Below, piece after piece: positions 1 to 8,070 of a stretch of DNA of 64,000 nt. The notes beneath the pieces were generated by a model. It saw only the letters and a list, made by a program, of their open reading frames with translations. It was not told where the DNA came from and did not search any database. The first letter of the stretch is position 1, and every line of letters begins with the position of its first letter. This DNA is from Bacteroidota bacterium (GTDB lineage: Bacteria; Bacteroidota; Bacteroidia; Bacteroidales; F082), in the NCBI GenBank assembly GCA_018830105.1, contig JAHJTC010000005.1:24090-88089 (forward strand), read 5' to 3'. The position numbers and the translations under genes are program-made.

Positions 1-159
1 CATATTCAAAGTGTTCGTAACCTCTTGACAGAAGACCAGAAAGTGCAGTTCGACAGCATGAAAAGAGGCAATGGCCAGGGATTCGGTTGCGGTCAGCGAA
101 ACGGACAGGGCAGAGGTTGTGGAAAAGGGAGAGGCCCCAACGGAAGAAACTTTCAATAA
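1..159 (+). CDS. C-terminal end of a Spy/CpxP-like small protein (partial)
   Basis: The frame is open from the window edge to a TAA at 157-159 and gives 52 residues; the start lies outside the window. Residues 9-20 read LLTEDQKVQFDS, which resembles the LTxxQ motif near the end of Spy/CpxP-family periplasmic stress proteins (family knowledge). The tail after it is rich in Gly, Arg and Asn with two isolated Cys, which is usual in Bacteroidota members of this group. A strong hairpin terminator follows 22 bases after the stop, which supports a real gene end. The assignment rests on a short fragment, so only the existence of the gene end is secure. Confidence 0.5.
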   Translation, partial: HIQSVRNLLTEDQKVQFDSMKRGNGQGFGCGQRNGQGRGCGKGRGPNGRNFQ

Positions 160-181
160 ATTTCCCCAAACAAACAAAGAA

Positions 182-211
182 GCTGCCTGCAAATTGGGCG
201 GCTTTTTTTTT
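182..211 (+). terminator. Rho-independent terminator
   Basis: GCTGCC at 182-187 pairs with GGCGGC at 197-202 (one G-U pair) around a 9-base loop, followed directly by nine T residues. It sits just after the partial gene ending at 159. Confidence 0.8.
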
Positions 212-283
212 GAGCATGAGAAGCTGCGCACATACTGTAGCTATGCTGATCGGTGTTAATGGCTTGTTCGTTAAATATTTAAT

Positions 284-830
284 ATTGTGGCTGTGGTTTT
301 ATTGTGCCCGAACCCTAGAAAATTTGAGCTTCGTTTCGGTGTGAAGTGAAGAATATGTTTGATTTAGCGGTAAAGAAATCAGAGAAGATTTGCTGCTGGG
401 TATTTCAGCTTTTCTTCGCACTAGTCCGGGCCGAAAGTCCCCAGTTTTGTAGGTTTGGGGGCACTATAGGCACGCTTCGCGCATACATAAATAGAAGTTT
501 TGTGCTGGGATAAGTTGACAAGTTTTTTGATTGTGGTGGTGGTAGTGGTTTTAATGTCCCGGCCCCCATACCCCCAAAATTGGGGGCTTCGTCCCGGTGT
601 GAAGTGAAGAATATGTTTGATTTAGCGGTAAAGAAATCAGAGAAGATTTGCTGGTTAGAATTTCACCTTTTTTTCAAATAAGTCCGGGCCGAAGCCCCAA
701 TTTTGGGAGTTTGGGAGCCATAGGCCACGCTTCGCGCATACCTAAATAGAAGTTTTGTGCTGGTATAAGTTGACAAGTTTTTTGATTGTGGTGGTGGCGG
801 TGGTTTTATTGCCCCCGAACACCCCTTGCG
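284..830. repeat. Tandem ~257-bp non-coding repeat, two copies plus a third start
   Basis: The segment from about 284 is repeated from about 528 and begins again at about 785. The phrase GTGAAGTGAAGAATATG recurs 258 bases apart (341 and 599), and CACGCTTCGCGCATA recurs 255 bases apart (471 and 726). Each unit has a GTGGTGGT-type run, a CCCC..GGGG pair around AATTTTGGG, and a constant block ending in AGAGAAGATTTGCTG. The copies differ by point changes and small indels, so they are not assembly duplicates. No credible gene is present between 212 and 850. Confidence 0.8.
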
Positions 831-850
831 AAAATTGTTGCGCAAGAGAT

Positions 851-2326
851 TTACCCGGGTATCCAAACTGAAACTGAGCCGGCTTTGCAGCGGAATACAC
901 CCCATCCATCAGCGTTGGTGTTTACCGTTTCTTTGATATGCTCTGTGATATCTGTATAGCTTGTGTTTGGCGCTCCTGTTGACATCTGCTTTATCTCATC
1001 GGCGTCATTACTCAGTAAAACAGCTATTCCATGCGGTGATGCTTCATTTCCCATCCTTGTCCAGCCCACACAATTCGGACGGTCGAAATAATCGTGCTGC
1101 TCGCCAAAAGCAAATTTTTTCCTGACAGCTAAAAACTTATCAATCAGCCACTGATGGGAATCCATCCTAATCTCGTATTTGTTTCCATCCAGCCCGAATC
1201 CATGATAATGTGCGCCGTAATAATCGGCAGCAAAAACACAGGGATAGCCGTCTTTTCGTAGCAATATCAAGGCATAGGCCAGTGGTTTGAACCAGGATTC
1301 CACAACTGATTCGAGTGCTTGCAAAGGCTGGGTGTCGTGATTGCTCACCAGTGTTACGGCAAGCGTAGGAAAGGCTTTAACGAGCGTATCGTTAAAAAGC
1401 GTTTGCAGGTTGAAGTTTTTGCCTTGCTTTCCGGCCTGGGCAAACTTATAATGCAAGTTCACATCGAAGAGCATCATACTCTCATCTGTTGCTTTGATAA
1501 AATGCTCCAAAACCTGACTTTTTCCTGACCAGTATTCGCCAACGGCAAACAGTTTCCGCTTGCTGTATTTGCGCATATGGTTTAACCAATACAGAAAAAA
1601 ATCGGATCCAACATGTTTGGTGGCATCAAAACGGAATCCATCAATACCGGTGGTGTCCAGGTACCATTTGCCCCAGTATAACAGCTCTTTCTGAACATCA
1701 GCGTTGTTGATATCGAGGTTACAACCCATCAGGTAATCAAAATTTCCTTTGTCGAGATCTACATTGTTGTCAAACGTTTTCCCTTCGAAAAGATAGATGG
1801 CTGCGGTATTTTCGTCCAGCGCATTGTAATCGGCGGCATTAAAATGCCACCAATGCCATTGTAGCTTTGAGTATTTATTTTTTCGGCCGGGAAATGTAAA
1901 ATGTGTCCAGGCTTTTATTGCTTGCAATTCGCCTGTAGTCTCATGTCTGTTGTCGGGATTAAAAGGCGTGGCATTGAGCTCTTCCATCTGATCAGCGCCA
2001 AGTTTGTGATTAAAAACAACATCGGCATAAACCTGCAGACCGGCTTTTTGTGCTTTTTTGATGGCGGCCAGGTACTCCTTGCGTGTGCCGTATTTGGTGC
2101 GAACAGTCCCTTTCTGATCGAATTCGCCAAGATCAAAAAGATCATACACGCCATAACCCACATCGGCTGCTCCGTCTGTGCCTTTGTAGGCAGGCGGCAG
2201 CCAAACTGCCGTAAAGCCGGCCTCGGCAAGCGCTGAAGCATCGTTGGCCAGTTGTTGCCACAGCTTCCCGTCAGCAGGGGTGTACCAGTGAAAATACTGC
2301 AACATAACACCATTGTAGTCGGACAT
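851..2326 (-). CDS. amyA: Cytoplasmic alpha-amylase, GH13 family
   Basis: The 491-residue protein hydrolyses internal alpha-1,4 bonds of starch, glycogen or maltodextrin. It shows the GH13 conserved regions in order: DVVFNH (102-107), GFRFDATKH with the nucleophile Asp234, AVGEYW with the acid/base Glu264, and SNHDTQ with Asp331. The N-terminus (NGVMLQYFHWY) and the length near 495 residues match the GH13_5 subfamily of intracellular bacterial amylases (family knowledge). There is no signal peptide, so it acts in the cytoplasm, probably on stored glycogen. It stands alone on the minus strand and no other polysaccharide-use genes are in the window. The start ATG at 2326 gives the usual N-terminus of the family. 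Confidence 0.93.
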   Translation of the reverse strand: MSDYNGVMLQYFHWYTPADGKLWQQLANDASALAEAGFTAVWLPPAYKGTDGAADVGYGVYDLFDLGEFDQKGTVRTKYGTRKEYLAAIKKAQKAGLQVYADVVFNHKLGADQMEELNATPFNPDNRHETTGELQAIKAWTHFTFPGRKNKYSKLQWHWWHFNAADYNALDENTAAIYLFEGKTFDNNVDLDKGNFDYLMGCNLDINNADVQKELLYWGKWYLDTTGIDGFRFDATKHVGSDFFLYWLNHMRKYSKRKLFAVGEYWSGKSQVLEHFIKATDESMMLFDVNLHYKFAQAGKQGKNFNLQTLFNDTLVKAFPTLAVTLVSNHDTQPLQALESVVESWFKPLAYALILLRKDGYPCVFAADYYGAHYHGFGLDGNKYEIRMDSHQWLIDKFLAVRKKFAFGEQHDYFDRPNCVGWTRMGNEASPHGIAVLLSNDADEIKQMSTGAPNTSYTDITEHIKETVNTNADGWGVFRCKAGSVSVWIPG

Positions 2327-2931
2327 ACTATTTTATTTTATGCTTGAGGCCTACACTTGCTTAAGCAGATTATTTCCACTTAAACACCTGACTAAGCCAT
2401 TCCAGCAACAAAAATAACCATTGAACAGCACATAGCCTCTTTTTTTCTGACAGTGGTTGGCTGGGTGTTTGGTTTTGAGCGAAAAGGAATTATTTGTCAA
2501 ACCCCAAAGCCCCCTCAGCCTGCTGTTTGCTAATGAGTGGTTTTTATTTTTCTAAGTAAAAATGTAAATACTAATAATTATATACTTAACACAACTTGTG
2601 ATAATTAAATTAGAAATAACTTTCATTAATATATAATATGCCTATCCGTTTTCCTATACAAAAAGAGAATTTGTATGCGTCAATCTTCCTTAATTTTTCA
2701 CTGTTGTAGATTCAACAGTTAGCTTAGGCTCAATAAAACAACGTGATACACCCTGCAAGGGCAAGGTATGCCCTAACAAGGTGCTTTTTTTATGTATTGA
2801 GTTCCCCGGAGCAATGCTGCCGGATGATGTTTAGCCGGACTTTCAGCCCAATATTTCATGCGATCAGAGGATCAAAATAGCGGTAAAATTATTCCCATGT
2901 CCATGGTTTTCGATACGCATGCTCAGTGATA
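2327..2931. other. Intergenic region with hairpins, no gene seen
   Basis: This 605-bp AT-rich stretch has no credible ORF. It holds a perfect 7-bp inverted repeat ACTGTTG/CAACAGT around 2700-2719 and the terminator-like hairpin annotated separately at 2749-2791. The two hairpins lie in the same orientation and could belong to one short plus-strand transcript, but no promoter was identified with confidence. Confidence 0.5.
2749..2791 (+). terminator. Terminator-like hairpin without an upstream gene
   Basis: CACC (2749) pairs with GGTG (2780) and, inside it, AGGGCA pairs with TGCCCT around AGGTA. Seven or eight T residues follow. The nearest genes on both sides are on the minus strand, so the hairpin would terminate an unannotated plus-strand transcript or be part of one. 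Confidence 0.5.
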
Positions 2932-3384
2932 TTATAAATCGGCAATAACCGTATTTACCTCATCGGCAAATTCCACTACTTTCGACTTTTCAAGTATAGA
3001 TATTTCATAACCAACACTTTGTCCGGCATTATTTGTGATCACAAAAGTTGCCGTATAGCAATTTAGTATATTCACAGCACCCAAAATCAAGAGAATAATG
3101 CCAAATGATGTAATAAGTGCAAGGCCGGCAATGATTAATACAATGCCAATCAACAGTCTTAAGACAGAAAAACTTGTTGAACTGGTAACAGAAGCTATTG
3201 TTTTTAAAGGTTGACCCACCTGCGCTGTTCCCAGCGGGATTAGGCCAAAAAGTGTATTTGGTGTGTGACCTGTTACTCTCTTGTTGGTTAATGTGTAATG
3301 GGCCTTTAACCAAAATAGAATAAGGTTTGCAGTAAATGTTGCTTCTTTAATTTTTTGTTCATCTTTACCTAGAATTGTACTCAT
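2932..3384 (-). CDS. Small membrane protein with PH-like domain pattern
   Basis: The 150-residue product has a soluble N-terminal part, two adjacent hydrophobic segments (about 75-92 and 94-108: [15 protein letters not shown] and FGIILLILGAV), and a soluble beta-rich C-terminal part. The pattern of a strand LTNKRVTG, then a glycine/proline turn, a helical hairpin in the membrane, and a C-terminal strand-helix ending in FADEVNTVIADL is like small bacterial PH-domain membrane proteins (family knowledge, distant). No catalytic motif is seen. It is monocistronic, between the amylase and ffh. The fold call is inference; the two membrane segments are clear. Confidence 0.7.
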   Translation of the reverse strand: MSTILGKDEQKIKEATFTANLILFWLKAHYTLTNKRVTGHTPNTLFGLIPLGTAQVGQPLKTIASVTSSTSFSVLRLLIGIVLIIAGLALITSFGIILLILGAVNILNCYTATFVITNNAGQSVGYEISILEKSKVVEFADEVNTVIADL

Positions 3385-3838
3385 AATGATAGATATTTTT
3401 GAATTTTCCTACTCATAAGGCTTTTCGGTTTCGCCCCTTCTTTTTAGAGTGGTTCTGGATCCCACTTTTTACAATTCAATTTGTTTTTTACATGCGGGAG
3501 GTCAACCCATCTTTTGACCGATTGTTAAAAACATAAGCAAATATTTTAAGCGATTCAGTGGTTTTGGAGTACGCTTACCGCAGGAATGACCGGGGTTGTA
3601 TGCCGTAAACTTTTTATTCAATTCCGGTAACCGTTTGGTTTTTAGTGGTTTTAGTTATTAAGCGTAAAAATAAAAATTCCAGAGGTACTTTCCAAATTAT
3701 TTTCGATAAAAAATACAGATTGTACGTGCACAGCGGCTTCCGGGGCTCCTGGCAGCTTAGAAATTTGCCCCGACATTTAGTCCCGTAAATCACTATTTTT
3801 TTGCTAATTTTGCAGCCTCAAAAAAATGATTAAAAGCT
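3385..3838. other. Intergenic region upstream of ffh
   Basis: This 454-bp region contains the divergent regulatory space of the membrane protein (minus) and ffh (plus). Apart from the ffh -7 element no repeats, RNA genes or ORFs are visible. Confidence 0.5.
3805..3812 (+). promoter_or_regulatory. Bacteroidota -7 element for ffh
   Basis: TAATTTTG matches the Bacteroidota TAnnTTTG -7 consensus and lies 27 bases before the ffh ATG. No clear -33 TTTG is visible at the expected distance. Confidence 0.5.
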
Positions 3839-5173
3839 ATGTTTGAAGGTCTAAGCGATAAACTGGAACGCTCGTTTAAAATGCTCAAAGGACAGGGGCA
3901 TATTTCTGAAATCAATGTGGCAGAAACCCTCAAGGAAGTCCGTAAGGCCTTGCTTGATGCCGATGTTAGCTTCAAGATTGCCAAGGAGTTCACCACCACG
4001 GTCAAAGAAAAAGCCCTTGGTCAAAAGATACTAACGGCCGTTTCTCCTGGGCAGCTGATGGTGAAAATTGTGCACGACGAGCTCACCCAGCTCATGGGTG
4101 GCGAGCAGGAGGAAATCAATATCAATGCCAATCCCGCTATTATCCTTATCGCCGGTTTGCAGGGTTCCGGGAAAACCACCTTCTCAGCCAAGCTGGCCAA
4201 TTACCTGAAGGCGAAAAAAGGCAAAAAGGTGTTGTTGGTAGCCGGTGATGTGTACCGTCCCGCCGCCATCGACCAGCTTAAGGTGCTGGGCGAACAGGTA
4301 GGTGTTGAGGTGTTTACCGAAGATGGCAGCAAAGATCCCGTCGGCATTGCCCAAAAAGCCATCGCGCAGGCCAAGCAAACCGGAATACATATTGTCATCA
4401 TCGATACCGCCGGACGTTTGGCTGTTGACGAGATGATGATGAACGAAATTGCCGCCATCAAGAAGCGTGTTGACCCGCACGAGATCCTTTTCGTGGTGGA
4501 TTCAATGACAGGACAGGATGCTGTAAATACAGCCAAAGCCTTTAACGACCGGCTCGATTTCGATGGTGTGGTACTTACCAAACTCGATGGCGATACGCGC
4601 GGTGGTGCTGCCCTGAGTATCCGTTCGGTCGTGGATAAACCAATCAAGTTTGTGGGTATTGGCGAAAAGATGGATGCCCTGGATGTGTTTTATCCCAAAC
4701 GTATGGCCGATCGTATCCTTGGCATGGGCGATATCGTTTCGTTGGTGGAACGCGCTCAGGAACAGTTTGATGCCGATGATGCCCGCAATCTGCAGCGCAA
4801 ACTGGCCAAGAATGAATTCAACTTCAACGATTTCCTGAAACAGATTCAGCAGATCAAGAAAATGGGTAATATCAAAGATTTGGCGGGGATGATCCCCGGC
4901 ATGGGCAAAGCGCTCAAGGATACCGATATCGATGACGATGCCTTCAAAGGCATCGAAGCCATCATCCATTCCATGACACCCGCCGAACGCGAGAATCCAA
5001 AGCTGATGAACGGCAGCCGCCGCAAACGCATCGCCGATGGCAGCGGAACCAGCATTGTTGAGGTAAACCGCCTGGTGAAACAGTTTGACGAAACAGCCAA
5101 GATGATGAAGATGATGACCGGTGGCGGCGGAAAAAAAATGATGCGGATGATGAATCAAATGAAAAAACGCTGA
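3839..5173 (+). CDS. ffh: Signal recognition particle protein Ffh (SRP54)
   Basis: The 444-residue GTPase binds SRP RNA and signal sequences of nascent inner membrane proteins and delivers ribosomes to FtsY. The N and G domains occupy about residues 1-300, with the P-loop GLQGSGKT (106-113), DTAGR (189-193) and TKLDGD (247-252). The methionine-rich M domain follows, with the conserved GMIPGMG and the RNA-binding stretch around [12 protein letters not shown]. The end is a short Met/Gly/Lys tail ([13 protein letters not shown]). Length and domain order are normal. A hairpin with a T run separates it from folD, so the two are probably transcribed separately at least in part. Confidence 0.98.
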   Translation: MFEGLSDKLERSFKMLKGQGHISEINVAETLKEVRKALLDADVSFKIAKEFTTTVKEKALGQKILTAVSPGQLMVKIVHDELTQLMGGEQEEININANPAIILIAGLQGSGKTTFSAKLANYLKAKKGKKVLLVAGDVYRPAAIDQLKVLGEQVGVEVFTEDGSKDPVGIAQKAIAQAKQTGIHIVIIDTAGRLAVDEMMMNEIAAIKKRVDPHEILFVVDSMTGQDAVNTAKAFNDRLDFDGVVLTKLDGDTRGGAALSIRSVVDKPIKFVGIGEKMDALDVFYPKRMADRILGMGDIVSLVERAQEQFDADDARNLQRKLAKNEFNFNDFLKQIQQIKKMGNIKDLAGMIPGMGKALKDTDIDDDAFKGIEAIIHSMTPAERENPKLMNGSRRKRIADGSGTSIVEVNRLVKQFDETAKMMKMMTGGGGKKMMRMMNQMKKR

Positions 5174-5181
5174 TAAATTAG

Positions 5182-5229
5182 ACACAAGTTTTGTGGGAGA
5201 CGCTGGCTTTCAGGGTCTCTTATTTTTTT
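5182..5229 (+). terminator. Terminator between ffh and folD
   Basis: A small hairpin CACAA/TTGTG (5182-5194) is followed by GGAGAC pairing with GTCTC(T) around GCTGGCTTTCAG, ending in TTATTTTTTT at 5219-5229. It lies directly after the ffh stop. Confidence 0.65.
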
Positions 5230-5250
5230 AGACACTAAGCAAACAAGCTG

Positions 5251-6141
5251 ATGAAAAGCAAAGTAATTGATGGTAAAGCCATCGCAGCTAAAATTAAAAA
5301 GGAAATCGCTGCCGAAGTGGCGGCAATGATTGATAATGACGTAAAAGCGCCGCATCTGGTTGCTGTTATCGTAGGCGATGATGCCGCCAGTCAAACCTAT
5401 GTCACTTCAAAAGAGAATGCCTGTCGTTCGGTGGGCATCACTTCTTCGGTTTACCGGCTGGAATCTGCCGCCACCGAAAAGGAGTTGCTCGAGATGGTGC
5501 AGTTTCTGAATCACGACCCTGATGTGGATGGTTTTATCGTCCAGCTTCCCTTGCCCGATCATATCGACACGGATAAAATTATTCAGGCTATCGATCCCAA
5601 AAAAGATGTGGATGGCTTTCATCCCGAGAATGCAGGCCGCATGATGCTGGGCTTGCCGTCGTACCATGCTGCCACACCATTTGGCATCATGGAACTGCTG
5701 AGGCGCAGCAAAATAGAAGTGACCGGAAAGCATGTGGTCGTATTGGGCAGGTCGAATATTGTGGGCACACCACTCAGCGTGATGCTTTCGCGCAAGGCGG
5801 CAGGCGCCGATGCTACCGTTACCTTGTGCCATAGCCGGACGGCAAACCTCAAAGCAATCACGCTGCAGGCGGATATCCTTGTGGCAGCCATCGGAAAATG
5901 CGGTTTTGTTACCGCCGATATGGTAAAGCCCGGCGCTGTGGTTGTTGACGTGGGGATTCATCGAGTGGAAGATGCCTCCAAAGAAAAAGGCTATCACCTG
6001 GCCGGAGATGTGGACTACAAACAAGTGTTTGAAAAAGTTGCGCACATCACGCCGGTGCCCGGAGGAGTAGGGCCGATGACGATAGTGTCGCTCTTGCAGA
6101 ACACCTTAGCTGCTGCCAAACATAGCATTTATCAGGAATGA
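5251..6141 (+). CDS. folD: Bifunctional methylene-THF dehydrogenase / methenyl-THF cyclohydrolase
   Basis: The 296-residue cytoplasmic enzyme interconverts 5,10-methylene-, methenyl- and 10-formyl-tetrahydrofolate with NAD(P). It carries the catalytic YVTSK motif (Tyr50, Lys54), VQLPLP (97-102), the KDVDGFHP segment with Asp121, the cofactor-binding turn VLGRSNIVG (about 165-173) and the signature PGGVGPMT near residue 272. Length is typical. glyA at 22 kb makes the methylene-THF this enzyme uses. Its stop overlaps the start of the next gene by 4 bases (ATGA), which implies translational coupling to an apparently unrelated secreted protein. Confidence 0.98.
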   Translation: MKSKVIDGKAIAAKIKKEIAAEVAAMIDNDVKAPHLVAVIVGDDAASQTYVTSKENACRSVGITSSVYRLESAATEKELLEMVQFLNHDPDVDGFIVQLPLPDHIDTDKIIQAIDPKKDVDGFHPENAGRMMLGLPSYHAATPFGIMELLRRSKIEVTGKHVVVLGRSNIVGTPLSVMLSRKAAGADATVTLCHSRTANLKAITLQADILVAAIGKCGFVTADMVKPGAVVVDVGIHRVEDASKEKGYHLAGDVDYKQVFEKVAHITPVPGGVGPMTIVSLLQNTLAAAKHSIYQE

Positions 6142-7448
6142 AAAACTTCAGGCTTCTTCTGGCGGTTGGCTTTGGCGTATTGCTGCTCGTGCATGCCGGC
6201 ATGGTGCAGGCGCAGTGTGCTGATCCTTTTGCGAGATTTTTAAACAACGTATCTAACGAGCTTCCTGAGGTGCAGGCGCAGTGTGCTGATCCTTTTGCTG
6301 CAAATTTTGAGCCGGCCGAGGATCAAAAAAATGCAGCCTGCAACTACCCGATCACGGTTTACAACCCGCCCTTTTTGTTTGAGCTGGACAAAACTATGGA
6401 AGAAACCTCCGGACTGGAATTCTACAACGGATTGCTCTGGACACACAACGACAGCGGCGGCGAGGCGTTGCTTTACGGCATGGATACCGTGCAGGGAAAA
6501 ATCGTTCAACGCATTGCCTTGGCAAACAGCAAAAACAGGGATTGGGAAGATGTAACGCTGGATGAGAACTATTTTTATGCCGGCGATTTTGGCAATAATG
6601 CGGCCACGCGAAAAGATCTGCTGGTGTATCGCTTTCCGCTTAGCGGGATACCAGCGCAGGGTGATGCCACTGTTGAAGCGGAAAAGATTCACTTCCGCTT
6701 CCCGGATCAAACGGTGTTTGAGCGCAACTGGGATTCCAATAATTTCGATTGCGAGGCCATGGTAGCGGGCAAGGAATACCTCTACCTCTTTTCAAAAAAC
6801 AGGGGCGATCAGCAAACAAAGCTTTACCGCCTGCCCAAAAAGCCCGGGAATTATGTAGCCGAGTTGATCGACACCTTCAACAGTCAGGGATTGATTACCG
6901 GAGCGACATACGACAGCAAGAACAAGCAGCTCGCACTTATTGGCTACACCCACAAAACCTGGCAGCCTTTTGTCTGGCTGTTTTATGGTTTCGATGAGGA
7001 AGACTTTTTTGGTGGATACCACCGCCGTCTCGATCTGTTGAATCTGATCACGGTTCAAGCCGAAGGCATCGTTTTTGTGTCGCCCAATCAGCTGATGATT
7101 TCCGCCGAAAGCACCAAAACCTTCTCTGCACGGATGTTTCGTTTCGACGCCGCACCTTATACAGAGATGCTGCAACTGGCCAAAAGTAACAGCAAAGCTA
7201 GCGGCTGGCTGCAAAAAGACGAAGCCGGCAGCCGATATGTGGTGGCGGGCGATCAGCTAAAAGCAGGGTCCTATTTGTGTGTGTTGTTTGATGCACAGGG
7301 CAATCAGCTGCACAAAAGCCTGATACAAATCGATAATAAACCGCTGCCACTTGCTATTGCTGCTGAAACCATGCCCAGGATCACTTCCGTTGCCCTTTTC
7401 GGGAAACGACATACCTACTATACAATAACGAATGACGATAACAAATAA
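6138..7448 (+). CDS. Secreted propeller-like protein with duplicated N-terminal motif
   Basis: The 436-residue product begins with a signal peptide (MKNFRLLLAVGFGVLLLVHA, cleavage near VQA-Q). Its mature start has a CADPFAANFEP...CNYP motif resembling the CxDPxAxNYxP..DGSC repeats common in secreted Bacteroidota proteins. The rest (about 75-400) looks like a beta-propeller: SGLEFYNGLLWTHNDSGG, DWEDVTLDENYFYAGDFGNN, and FDCEAMV are motifs of the esterase-like/phytase-like families (inference). No T9SS sorting domain is obvious at its end. The gene overlaps folD by 4 bases and queE by 17 bases, so folD-this-queE-porE-like probably form one operon. Function unknown. Confidence 0.85.
   Translation: MKNFRLLLAVGFGVLLLVHAGMVQAQCADPFARFLNNVSNELPEVQAQCADPFAANFEPAEDQKNAACNYPITVYNPPFLFELDKTMEETSGLEFYNGLLWTHNDSGGEALLYGMDTVQGKIVQRIALANSKNRDWEDVTLDENYFYAGDFGNNAATRKDLLVYRFPLSGIPAQGDATVEAEKIHFRFPDQTVFERNWDSNNFDCEAMVAGKEYLYLFSKNRGDQQTKLYRLPKKPGNYVAELIDTFNSQGLITGATYDSKNKQLALIGYTHKTWQPFVWLFYGFDEEDFFGGYHRRLDLLNLITVQAEGIVFVSPNQLMISAESTKTFSARMFRFDAAPYTEMLQLAKSNSKASGWLQKDEAGSRYVVAGDQLKAGSYLCVLFDAQGNQLHKSLIQIDNKPLPLAIAAETMPRITSVALFGKRHTYYTITNDDNK
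6203..6298 (+). repeat. In-frame 66-bp offset duplication inside the secreted protein gene
   Basis: Thirty identical bases beginning GGTGCAGGCGCAG occur at 6203-6232 and again at 6269-6298, exactly 66 bases (22 codons) apart. Both encode VQAQCADPF, so the signal-peptidase site and first mature residues are duplicated. Confidence 0.9.
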
Positions 7449-8070
7449 CACGAACGATCTATTTGAAGACGGCAAAAAGCTTCCGCTGATGGAGGAGTTT
7501 TATACCATTCAGGGCGAAGGCTACAATATGGGAAGTGCCGCCTACTTTATCCGCATTGGCGGCTGCGATGTGGGCTGCCATTGGTGCGACACCAAGCCCA
7601 GCTGGGATGCCACGCATTTTCCACCCACTGCTGCTGCTGATATTGCAGCACGTGCTGCTGCCAGTCCGGCCAAAACGGTAGTCGTAACCGGAGGCGAGCC
7701 TTCGATGTATCCGCTGGATTATTTCACCGGGCTGCTGCAGGAATTGGGGATCAAGACGATGGTAGAAACATCGGGCGCTCACCCGCTAAGCGGTACGTGG
7801 AACTGGATATGCCTCTCGCCAAAGAAGCTGTCGCCGCCCAAATCAGCGATCTACCAGAAGGCGCACGAGCTCAAGGTAGTGATCGAAAAAGAAGCTGACC
7901 TGCAATGGGCCGAAAGCAATGCCGCATTGGTGCGTGAGGATTGTTTGCTATATTTACAACCCGAATGGAGCGTTTCAGAAAAAATAATGCCATGGCTTAC
8001 CGAATATGTGATGAAGCATCCGCAATGGCGCATCAGCCTGCAAAGCCACAAATATATGCGTATTCCCTAA
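7432..8070 (+). CDS. queE: 7-carboxy-7-deazaguanine synthase
   Basis: This 212-residue radical SAM enzyme converts 6-carboxytetrahydropterin to 7-carboxy-7-deazaguanine in queuosine synthesis. The FYTIQGEG start motif (23-30), the cluster motif CDVGCHWC (Cys45, Cys49, Cys52) and VVTGGEPSMYP are diagnostic of QueE. The start ATG at 7432 lies inside the previous gene (17-base overlap); an internal ATG at 7489 is possible but leaves only a few residues before the conserved motif. Its 3' end overlaps the start of the following gene. No queC, queD or queF is in the window. Confidence 0.96.
   Translation: MTITNNTNDLFEDGKKLPLMEEFYTIQGEGYNMGSAAYFIRIGGCDVGCHWCDTKPSWDATHFPPTAAADIAARAAASPAKTVVVTGGEPSMYPLDYFTGLLQELGIKTMVETSGAHPLSGTWNWICLSPKKLSPPKSAIYQKAHELKVVIEKEADLQWAESNAALVREDCLLYLQPEWSVSEKIMPWLTEYVMKHPQWRISLQSHKYMRIP

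Noticed and set aside
4502..5185. 227-codon minus-strand frame opposite ffh
   Set aside because: It is the antisense shadow of a clearly identified ffh gene and has no domain.
7941..8024. Longer start of the PorE-like gene
   Set aside because: The extra residues are encoded inside queE, are polar, and would hide the signal peptide that begins at 8025.
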